The translations under genes were made by a program, and so were the position numbers. Source: Limanda limanda (Eukaryota > Chordata > Actinopteri > Pleuronectiformes > Pleuronectidae). Taken from it: DNA of 64,000 bases. Below are positions 47,101 through 59,100 of the stretch, one piece after another. The stretch lies in NCBI RefSeq assembly GCF_963576545.1, contig NC_083645.1:186001-250000 (forward strand), in the 5' to 3' direction. The first letter of the stretch is position 1; every line of letters starts with the position of its first letter. Below the pieces are notes generated by a model. It had not been told where the DNA came from and did not search any database. It saw nothing but the letters and a program-made list of their open reading frames with translations.

Positions 47101-50100
47101 CCTGTGCTTGGTTAGAGTGTCCGTCTTGAAGGTGAACCCGAGGGTGCTGCGGCTTCTTTCTGTGCTGCCTCCTGTTTGCTGGGGAGGTGTTTGTGGAGAG
47201 TACACTTCCCGGTGGTCTATGGGGAATCGGCACTGTAGGCTGGTGTGTTGGCTTGGAGGGTCGTCTCCACGGTAAGGGTTGCTGTAAAAAGAATCTCCAC
47301 CTGCGCCACCTCCTGCACTATGGTTTTGGCTAGTCTTAATCTGTGTTTTATCACACACGCCTCCAGAAGTGGATGGGGTGACGGTGCCAAAGAGAGGTGA
47401 GGTGCACTGTGTCTGCTGGTGTTGCTGGTGTCGGTCAATGGATCTCTCGTCTAAGTGGTACCACTTGGAGCTGGTTCGGATTAGGCTGGGTGTGATAAAG
47501 TAAGTCTGTGGGGTTACAATAAAATATCCGTCTGTTGTTGGGTAGATCTTCCTCTCATGGACCAGCATGCTTAGTGTGTGGTGCAAAACCTCCTCTGTTG
47601 GCGTAGGAACACCTAAGAACAAGAGATAATAACAGGCATTTAGAGCAGAGGCATTTCTCACAGGTTATTAGATTAAACTGAAAGCAGTCATACCTCAGAA
47701 GATTTTTAACTGATAAAATTATTAACATATGTAAATTTCAAAGATTTTGTAAAACCTGTGCTGCCAAAGGTACACATTGCAATACCAACATACAACCAGC
47801 TTAGATGTATTCTACATTTGTTTTGTCACTCATCAAGTGGTGACAGGTGCCACACACAAATAAATGTATGTGCACTAAGAAGTATAAAAACAAGTTAGAT
47901 TCATTGTTAAACAATGAATGTCAGAGGACATCAGCTGATTCGGTGGTCCATCATGTGGCCCAGGACACAATTGTGTTCACTCAGCAAAGTAGTGTGGCCA
48001 CATGCATATCAGATCACCTTTAAATGTGGTCTGAGTGATCAGAACTCAGGACGCATTGAGGATACATTTTGGTGCATTCACATTAGGGATGGGAATAATT
48101 AATCGACGATCGATTAATTGATCATTAAGAATTTCGTCGATGACATTATTTTTTCCTCGGTAAAACTGATGCATGTGGCAGGAGGTCGGAATATCCGAGT
48201 TGCCCTGAACGCAGCACAGCGAGGATGTTAACAGCTGGAGGAAGCAGCCTGGAGCTAGCCTCCGCTGCTCGGCTTCATGTCCGCACACGGACCATCAGTC
48301 CACGGGGAAGGGAACCCGGACAGACCCGGGTCTGGGTGAGGGGTTCCAGGAGTGAGGACGTGACAACAACCGGACTGAGAGAACAGCAGCGCATATTTTC
48401 AAGTGTAACCATTGAATGGATCCCGTTTAACTGCTACAAGAGTTGTTCATCTTGTTATAAAGATCTCAGTGAGGAAACACGCTGTGTTTTTTCTTTTCAC
48501 TGCATTTTAATATAGCCTATAAATAGTGAATTTTAATATAAAAATATTAATGATTAATCGAAAATCGATCGTTAATTCTCCCGACGATCGATTAAGACAA
48601 TTTAATCGAATGCCCATCCCTAATTCACATATTGACTAAGAGCTGTCCACTTGTGATTAGATCAATCAGCTATTAATACCAAGTCTGAATGGGGATTTCA
48701 GCATCTGAAAATCAATTTCTGATCGCAGAATTAGGGGACTGTTTCCAACCATTTGTGTAACTTTCTGAAAATAGTCTCAGATGCCGCAATTGGTCAGTTG
48801 TGTAGTATGGCTGAATGATGAATTGCATTTGCGATTAAAACGCGATATGATAAAACGCGATTTTCTAACCGCAACTTGCGCGATTACAACGTTCGAAAGA
48901 GAGTAGGGCACTGGGCTGCTGTCCTCACCCGCAGGCAGAATGCCGCGGGACAACAAAACTCCTCTGCCCCAGAAGATAGCGAAGCAGGCCTGCATCCCCT
49001 ACAGGGATCTCAAGTCTTCGGTCAACGTGGCGGACACACAGAGCGAGCTCATCTCGCTGGTAACCGTGGTGCGGGCGGCTGACCTGAAAATCGCTCCCCG
49101 GAAAAGCAAGCCGAACTCCGGGGCGGCGGGGCTCCAAAGCCCCCTGGTCACCTACATGCACATCTGCGAGACGGAGATGTTCAGCATGGGGATGTTCCTG
49201 CTGAGGCCCGGCGCCTCCATACCGCTGCACGACCACCCGGACATGAACAAGATGCTCAAGGTCTTTACACCGCCTCATGTCTGCTGTGTTGTGGCTCAAC
49301 ACACACTCGGTCTGTTAGGTGACATGTGTTCGAAAGGGTTGAAAACCAAAGTCTGAAGAGTGGGACCATTTCATTAGCTTCAGGAAACTGTTCATTCATG
49401 CAGTTGTACCTGTGCATTTCTCCGTTTTATATTTATAATTTAATTTACTTTTACAAAATATTTGCATATTAGTAGAGGCAATTTCTATGTTTCAGTTGTG
49501 TGAAATGTTACTGACTTGGGAGCAGCAAGACACCTATAATTTAAAATTATTTTTTTCTTAAGATGGTAAATTTTGCACACAGTGTTTAAAAAGTGCATGC
49601 CTTGTACTTATACTTACAATGACATTTTAAATGTCTTAAATGCAGAGTGGCAAAGGCACCGATTTGTTGTTCTTGTTTCTGTAATGAGCAGTTCAATAAA
49701 ATTGTAAAATGTGGGAAAGAATAGTTTACACTAAATGTATCAAATATTGTGTTGGTCATATTTAAATCATTCATTACGTTTTGTTGGGAAAAAAAAGAGC
49801 ATATTAAATCACAATTTTAATATTGCAATTAGATTATTTTTCCCAAATTGTTCAGCCCTATTGTGTAGTGTGAAAGTAGGCAGGATGTGAGCTCACTCTC
49901 TTGCTGCACACAATTACCTCAGTCATTTCCATATACTGTAGCACCTTAACCATGAATATGGAAAAAGAACAAATAAATGTCTTGTCCCTATCTATTACCT
50001 CATTCAAACTCAGTATATTTACATGCACACTAATATTCCACTATTATTCCTAAAATGAGTAATTGTGTTCAGAATTATATATGGTTGATGTAAACAACTA

Positions 50101-53100
50101 ATTCAGTTGTCATCTCAATAAGTAAAACTTTTCCGATTCACTGACATTGTTTGGGTTTTAGGAGTAGTCTTTGGACATGAATGCAGTGAATTCAGGATAT
50201 GTCTTATTTTAGAAATTTGTAACAGTTTGCAGCACACAGACTCACCTCTTGACGGTAAGCTCTATGAGTTATACACAAAATAACCAGACAAAAGTTTGCA
50301 AGGTTGGGGTGGAGATAAATACCAAAAAGAAAAGCCCATATTTCTTTACAGACGGAGAGACACACCAATTATGTAAAATTATGAATTGTATTGTGAGAAA
50401 TGTCAGAATGCGATAATTTCAATTAAGTGGTTGAAGGAATGTATGACTCAGTATACAATTAATATAATAATAATATAAAGTAACAAAGGGTGTATCCATG
50501 GGACATAAGTAATCGGAGTTTATCCAAGTATGCCCAGCAACAGGTTTCTTAACTGGAATATTACAGAATAGTTCATGTCATTCTCCTTGTTAACGGTTTC
50601 TTAGAAATCATTTTGAAGGATAAAAAATAATATTTTGTGCATACAACTGTTGGGTTATAGCATTTTCTGAGCAGGTACACAGGCACTGATTAGCTGATTT
50701 ATGAACCAGTGAGGAGTACATTCTTTGACAAACTTCAATTCTCATCGTATCTTGTCCCTAGGGTCGGTTTCTTCGCATTTTGTTCTGCTCTCTCCTCCTT
50801 TGTCTCCACTTTACAACCCCCTCTCTGTCTCTTCCAAATCTCCAGCTGTCTCTCTCTTTATCAGTCTGGAGGTGTTACTAGTAGTTACATCATAACAGCC
50901 TTTCAGCCCAGACAGAATGATGCAATGCCATGCAGACAGACTGACAATCTGCACACATGTTTGTGTGCATGCCTGCATATGTATATACACACACACAAAG
51001 TGTTTGCCTATACCTCTTGATCCCCAATTTGTTGATTAGAACAGGGGTTTTCAACTGGTTTTCAACCACCGTTCTGACTAGAAAGTAATCCGCGGCCCAC
51101 TGATGTGCCTACGCGCGCGTGCCTACCTGTGTGTGTGCGTGCGTGCATGGGGATAGAAGGAAGTTTTAAAGGAGACATATCATGAAAATTCCACTTGTAG
51201 TGCTTCTACACATTAATATGGGTATCTGGCATGTCTACAGTCCCCAAAACTCTGGAAAAAAACAACTCCTGCGATTTGTTATGGTTCCTCTATGTCAGAA
51301 ACGATACGCTTGAGTGCGTGCAATGGGATTACGACCGATAAGTACGTCATTGTCGAACCATGCCCATGTAGGGAGTCTCGCTACATGGCCTTGGACCGCC
51401 CCCCCACCATCATCTCACCGGCTCCGGGGAGAGACGGCCCGGCTCCGTCGGCGCCGTCTCCCCCCGAGAGATGGTGGAGCTAGCATTAGCATTAGCCGGG
51501 GCTCCGTCGGACAAGGAGACGGCGCTCCACCGGAGCTGGGCTGGTGGAGCCCGGGCTCCATCGTCTCACTGGCTCAGAGTGATGGAAAAGCGACCCTCAG
51601 ACAGGCGTAGCTCTGGGAGGAACCCGGTGCTTACCGCGGCACACACCAACAGACTTTTGCCTATTCTTTCCGTGACATTGCCTTCAAATATGAATTCAAT
51701 CCATTTCGCTCCTGTGTCTTCTGAGGCTGGGACGTTACGTACAGATCTGTGCGGATCTGTGCAGCCGACCACAGCGCATGTTGTGTGCTTCCCCAGCGAG
51801 GCTTTTGTGCACCTTGGGAAACCGGCTTCCCCAGCAGGCTTTGACCCGCCTGACTCTGGTTCAAAATGATATGGTTGCAAGATTGTATCTTCGTCTCCAT
51901 ATTTCTACAAAGGTAACGGATGGCAAAAATCAGGGCGCGGGCACGTAATTTACCCTCGACACTCCACATTGAACGGAGCAAACAGCGGAGAAGTTCTTGA
52001 AGATGGATGACATTAAATTATAAATTGAAGTGGATAAGTACAGTGAGCTCTATGATCCTCGGCACATGTTGTATAAAGACAACACCAAAAAGGACAAATG
52101 TTTGGACGCTGTTGCAGTTAATGTTGGAGCAACAAGTGACTATATGCTTTTATACTACTGGGTCAACGGGTGAAATTATTAAGCTGCCCGGCGCTTCAGC
52201 GTCCGGTGTGAACAGCCAAACGCCGGCGCTAGGGATTAGCGCAGCGCGGCGCTTCGGCGTTGCTTCCGCGTCCAGTGTGAACCCGACGTAAGCAGGTGGC
52301 AGTTGGCATGTGCTCTCCCCTCCTCCACCACCCCTGAACTGTTGACCTTTGTGCTTCAGAGACATTGGTTCTGAACTAAATACTGCAGGACTGAATAGGC
52401 AGAACAATTGCATTTTTATATTACTTCAGAAAAACATAATATATAACTATTCAAGATGTAGAGATAATTTTCACAGTATAAATTCCGGTTGAAGATATGC
52501 CCAGTGTTGTGCAATTTCAAACCTCCCATGAACTAGTTCAAAGTTCAGTTCATACAAGTAAACCTGAATAGTTCACATTCATAGTTCAGCATTTAAATTC
52601 TGAACTAGTTCATAGTTCAGTTCATTTCATAGTTTTAAGGTGGAAAGTGAGAATGAAAAACTTTACTTTACTTTTGAATTTAAAGAAAACTTTATCCATC
52701 ACTACTCCTTGCCTTTTTTGTCAGAATCTTTATCAGACAGTGTGTAAAAATCCCTCAGATAATAATAAGGTGCATCAGATGTAGTTGCTGAGTCTGCGTC
52801 TCTGCTTTCACTTGCCATTTTTATATGAGACCGAGAGCTGTTGTCTTCAGTGTTGCCAACTCCTCAGTAAGGAAAGTAGCTATTGGCTGTCCTAAAAGTC
52901 GCTAGATGACGTCATCGCCTAATTTGCATAATTGTAATGGTCGCTGTAGGACGTACAAAAAGTGAGAAAAAACACCCTAAATATGTTTAGAACTACAAAT
53001 GAGCTTTCTTCTAAGGAGTCGTATTGCCTTCACTTGAAAAACAAATTCTGTTTTTTTGAGATAATTATCTAGGAAATTCCAAGATAAGTTCTCCAAAAAA

Positions 53101-56100
53101 TAAAATACAAAACTTCTGTTGATTCTTGTTTTTTTGATTTTTGATCTTGCCATTGAAATAGGCCATCACTTCCCAAAATAACTTCATGACTTTAATGCTG
53201 TATCTAGTTCCACATACATAAATCAATGTTCTCCTGTATTGTTAAATCTTAGAATATGAAATTGAATCAAAAGGCTGTTGGGGTGGAATTGCTAGCTCTA
53301 CGTCCAACCCGCCTCCTTTATCCGGGCTTGGGAACGGCAAAGTGATCCAAAAGAGAGACTCTGGCAGAGAATTTTTTTCTTTTTTCTTAAGTTTGGTTTA
53401 GTTTTCAGGGCCCTGAAAGGGTTCAGTTTCACCACGTTCCACACTAGAGGTGTGGAAATGTCTTGATTCTAAGATGCATCACGATGTGGACACTGCATCG
53501 ATGAAGAGACTGAACTCAATGACTACTGTTTTCCAGTGACAGTGAAGATACATTGACACTTACATCTCGCTCTGTAAGCCAGGGCAGGATCAGCGGCGAC
53601 TTTGCGCATGCGCGATTAATTTTTGGTCTGGAGGACGCGTAGCGTGGCTCTCCTCACTGCTCTGACTGCAGCTGGGACTGCTACACAAGGCTACTGAGAG
53701 ACTGAGGCTACTAGGAGACTGACCGGCTGTGAGTGCTTTAGGACGGCGGAGGGGCTCACGGCAGCACCCGCTGCGCGTTGAGGACAGTAACTGCAGAACG
53801 ATACGTGGTTTCACGTCAGTCTCCAAAACACCAGAAAGTCTCCTATAACAACAGAAAAAGTCGCTAGATTTGTTGCTAGTAGCTGTTGACAAAAAAAGTT
53901 GCCATGAGGATTTGGAAAGTCGCCAGATTTAGCAACAAAGTCACCAAGTTGGCAACACTGGTTGTCTTGTGTTGCAGGTATGGCCTGCCCCTTTAAGGAA
54001 AGTTTGTAGTGTGTGACGTAGTGCACCTGGGTATTGTGGGAAAAGGTGCTGAAAGTGTGTGTATAACGTCTAACCCGACCACCTAGAGGTGATGAGTGTT
54101 CTCCTGCTGTATAACCGTCTCCTCCTCCTTACTCAAGGAGTGGTCCGGACGGCTGGTTACCGGCCAGACAGCGAGCCAAAATAACCCGTGAGCTGAGCTC
54201 CCACCTACGGTTCGGCTCCGAGACACTGGCCAGAGAAGAAAACACTTGGAATATGTTGCTTGTTTGGTCTGCATTTGTGTGCGATGAATCATGGGTAACG
54301 TAGTGCGAAATCCAGTTAGTTGGTTTAGGTTAGGCTACATTGCGGACATTTTAGGGGTACTGAGCAACGACATGGTGCAAGCATTCGATTTAGACAGCGT
54401 CTCTCGTCACGAGAAGTAAAACATTCCAAAACGTTTTAGCTAGACCTCAGATAATATTGTAACGGACTGGTAGTTAGGTTTATGTTCTGTTTGACTGCTA
54501 TGTGTTTGTTCTGACTTATGTTCAGCCAAGTACACTGTGTTAAGTATATTTAAGTATTGAGATGTCCTGAGGGTCAGTGAATAGGTCGGGGTGGGGCACG
54601 TGACAGTTCTAGACCAATGGCTGTGGAGTTTTGTTAGATGGCAGACTGTCATTGGCTGATGAGTTGGCGGGTCAAGGGTGAATGAGGAAGCGGAGTTGAG
54701 AATACGGTGGTGGATGTTAGGAATGTCGGAGTTACGAACAAGAACTGTGTCGTGTTTGTTGGACCTTAATAAAGTTACACATAAAGAAAGAAGTTTCCTG
54801 TCGTCTATAATCGAGGACGCTACAATATTAACGTGTTCACCATTCAAATTCATTGAAAGAAGCTTTACTCTGTCTGTTTTACAGGCTAGAATAATTTAAA
54901 AAAAAAACAGAATCATTACACATTTACCACAATATTTACCTGCTCAACAAGAATGTTAAGATTAGAATCCCTCTCTTAAAAGCCAGGACCTATAAGTGGG
55001 CGGGCAAACTTCTACTCTGCAACCATACACGTGCACACATCGACATCATAGGGGCCTGGCTCGTTTCTACCTCGAGATTAAGTGGCCTTTTTCTGGGGTG
55101 CTATTAATTTTTTTTATTTTTTATAAATGAATATCATACTCCTTTTTTTGCACAGCTTCCCTGTCAACACATATACAGTTGCTATCAGAAATATTCAACC
55201 CCCTCACCTCAAAAGACATATGATGTGATGATGAAAGATAATTACAATAAATGACCTCTCATTTATTGATAAATATTTGAGTTATTTTGACAACAGAAGT
55301 TGACTTAACTTTGAAGTTCAAATGAAAAATTTAACTCTTTTAACACATGTGCATGTGCAGTATTATTCAACACCCAGCTCCAGTACTCTGTGGAGCATCC
55401 TTTAGATTTTATAACTTCTAACAAACGTTTTCGGTAGGTGCTGACAAGCTTCTTACACCTCTTGGTCGGAATCCTTGCCCATTTTCACTTACAAAAGCCT
55501 CTAGCTCAGTGATGTTTGATGGCTTTCGTGTTGCAACTGTCTTTATTAAATCCCACCAAAGATTTTCAATCGGATTTAAATCTGGTGACTGAAAAAGCCC
55601 CTCCAGGATCTTTTTCTCAACCAAGCTTTGGTTGACTTGGAGGTGTACTTGGAATCATTGTCTTGCTGAAATATCCAATGATCCCCAAGGTTTAATTTGT
55701 CAAAAGAAGGCATAACTTCCTCTTTAAAATGGCCTGGTATTTCTGGGAATCCATGATGCCAAGTACACGATCAAGATTGCCAGTTCCTGCCGCAGCAAAA
55801 AACAGCCCAACATCATCAATGACCCACCATCAGGTTTGACCTTGGGGATGGTATTCTTCTGGTCATAAGCCTGGCCTTTCGCACGCCAGACATAACGCTG
55901 GTCTATATGTCAAAAAAGTTGCAGTTTGGTTTCATCAGTCCATAGAACTGTCACCCAAAACTCAGTAGTGTTATCCAAATTCCTCCTGGCATATTGTAGT
56001 TGACTTTTGATGGAAATCTTCTTATACCCAAGGCCGAAATTCGTATTAAATAATCTCCTCTCAGCTTTTGTGGAAGCTCCTTTGTCTTTCCCATGATTGC

Positions 56101-59100
56101 AAGTAGGGGTGCAACGTTTAGTCGACGTCGTCGACAAAAATCGATGACAAAAATAGTCGCCGACAAATTTACTCGTCGATGAATCGTTGGTGACGTCAAA
56201 GCGCGTGTTTCTCGTGCCGCGCAGCGGAACTAAACATTGTTTTACCGGAGGTGCTGATGGAAGCACCTGAGGAGTGAGGCATCTTGCTCCCTTCCTATCT
56301 CTGAAAGTCGCGCATGTGCAATAGCGACAAATCATGGGCGAAAGGCGGCGTCTGCTGCCTCGCGCAACACAAAGTAAAAAGTTCGGGAAAACTCCACTCT
56401 TAACAGCCCGAAAAAAACTACCTGCAATATCTGTGCGGCGGACCTGCTCTCCATGGAAGCAGGACACGCGCATGTGAGGAGGAGGCACGTGTGACATCGT
56501 AACGGAGATGATGCGGACTCGCCTGTCAGATGTTACATATAAACGTATATACCTGTGCACAGGATTCTAGAATCCATTACAAAAATATGGTTTAAACTTT
56601 TTTTTAACGGGTTTAAAAGCGAAAAGTTATCCTATTGCCTGACAAACGTCTTTTTTTAATCACAATTATTTAGTCCGAAGAAGACTGTAGTTTTGTTTGT
56701 TGATGTTTTTATTAATGTTATTATCCCTGTCCTTTTTTGTTGACACGAAAAATGGATACTTGATTTTTAATTTATTTTTAGTATCAGTATTTGGCCTGTT
56801 CTTAGTTCACAGTAAAAAGGGAAATTTGAATTTAAATTATTTTTTTTAATTAGCACTTTACTTTGCCTGTCCTTGGTTTTAAATGGACAAAAACTTGATG
56901 TCTTTGCTTTTGTGTCAACAGTACCCTTATATGCAGCAAAGTTTATTAAAAGACATTTTTTTGAATGAAGTAATGATATTTATTTGCAGTCATCACATGC
57001 CTCGAACAACCTCAAGCTAAATTTAAAAGCTGCTGGCTAAATAATTGCAATTGAGAATTTGTGTCATTCATAATCCGATTAGTCGATTAATCGTTTCAAT
57101 AATCGGTGACTAATCGACTATCAGAATAGTCGTTAGTTGCAGCCCTAATTGCAACTCACCTTGAATACCTTCATGGTTGGGGTTTATATATGCATCACAG
57201 CTGAAGCAAATAAAGGATCATTATGGAGTTCACAAAGGCTTAATTATGTTTCCACTTTACTTTAGGCCTTAAAAACAACAATATTATATAGGGGTTCAAT
57301 AATTGTGACATCTTAACAAAATATACTGTTACACACAAATACTACATCATGCATTTTCTCTGTTGATTTTATGTATCACTCAACTCATAAAGAAGTCATC
57401 TGAAGCAGAATCTCACTCTTTATTTGATAAATCCTTAAAATCGTTGGGGGGTTGAATATTTCTGATTGCAACTGTACATACATATGTATATGTATGTACA
57501 CATCGGAAAATTAGACTTAGTCTCTACCCTCCCTCCCACCCTCCACGTCTCCTGCAAAGTGATGAGCACAGAGTTTTGGACATTTCTTGAGTCTTAGATG
57601 CATCGCCACATGGACGACTCTGCAACAATGCAGAAACAGAAAATAATGATTCATGTTGTTTTTAGTGATGTCCCGTCGCTGCATAATTATAACACCGCTG
57701 CTTCAGGACCAGGACAGACTTTCATTATAGATCCAGTCGTTCTGAGTCAGCGTCTGTCAGAGTATCCTTCCTCCTCACTACTCTAACCTGTGCTCATTTT
57801 ACACCTTAACAAACGCCACCGCTGATTACAAGTTATTAGGACACATATAGGAGTGACGTTTACTTTGTGTTTGTTTGAATTGCTCTTGAGTTTAGAGACA
57901 CGTTTCAACCTGCTAACCGCTTTAGACACAGCGCATGTTTGAACTCCATTGTTGCAGAAGAAGCAATGCCCCGTTTATCCAGGAACATAAATATGAATTC
58001 ATAAGGTATTTATAGAAATCAGTTCTAAGTGTGATGATTAGAAAACATCTGAGGAGCAGAGTCAATCAATCAATCAATCAAATTTTATTTGTATAGCCCA
58101 CATTCACAAATCACAATTCGTGAATTTTGTATTTGACTGATATTATTAACTAATATTAACTGATAAAAAAGCAGCCATGTGCAGTGATATAGGAATTTGT
58201 GGATGTGATACATTTAAATACATCAAGATGCATCATTGGTTGCTTTGTTTTTGTCTGCTCTTGTGATAAACCTAGTGAATACCAGAAAAAAAAATTGTCT
58301 CTGTGTGAACTGTTGAGTATTTATCAATTGCTTGAGTGCGAGTCAACTTATTCTGCTCTTTATTTCGTTGCCCGATCAGAATTTCCGGATTTCTGAATTG
58401 TTGGTTGGACATATGGCTGAGTTCTAAAAAACTATCCTCTGATTAAAATTGATCTTAATTTTAATGATCCAATACCGATTAATAAAAAGGATGGATTGAC
58501 CTGTTAATATAAACCCTTTCCCATTGTTTACATAAAATAACAATATTTTGGTGAGTTGTGTCTCATCTCCTCTCCCAGAGTGAGGCGGAATGCACTCTCA
58601 CACACTCAGGTCCCTGGGGCAAAATAATTTTAGTCAGTCACTTCAGTTACTGTCGAAAAACCAAAACACTACACAGTGGACAACCTAGCCAAAGTCTCCT
58701 GGTGTAAACAGTTTGCCCTTTCACTGAAGCAAACACGTATCTTAATTAATCTTAAGTGTTGTGTTTAATTGCAGCGTTTAATCACAGCTCCCTTACTGGA
58801 ACTCATCCCTTGCATGTGTGCTTCCGCACAGGTGTAAATAGGTTTTGTGGCGATTGTCTGTGTATGACAGGTTGCACCCACCAATCTGTTGAAGGACTGG
58901 GAGGGGGCAAAACGTTCCAAATGTTAAATATTTATTCAAGAGCAGTTTTGTTGACAGAGCCAGATAGTCCATTTTATTCATCATTTTGGTGGTGTGTGGT
59001 TTTTGTATTTATGTTTAATTTATTTAGGATATTAAAATAGCACTACTTATCCATCTATTCTTCTAAATCTGAGGAGCAATGCCTTCAAGAGATCTTTGCA

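Noticed and set aside
47613..47661. Start of STOX2 at the ATG near 47661
   Set aside because: The residues before VPTPTEE are unrelated to STOX2 and lie upstream of a good AG acceptor, so they are intron.
48940..49356. A functional ado gene inside stox2
   Set aside because: Only 108 of about 270 residues match and the third iron ligand is missing; the frame is inside a transposon.
53590..53892. A small Ser-rich protein
   Set aside because: It lies within a hAT with exact target duplications and shows no domain.
55910..56560. A 216-codon protein
   Set aside because: The frame runs from a Tc1 transposase into a hAT inserted in it and is an accident of the junction.
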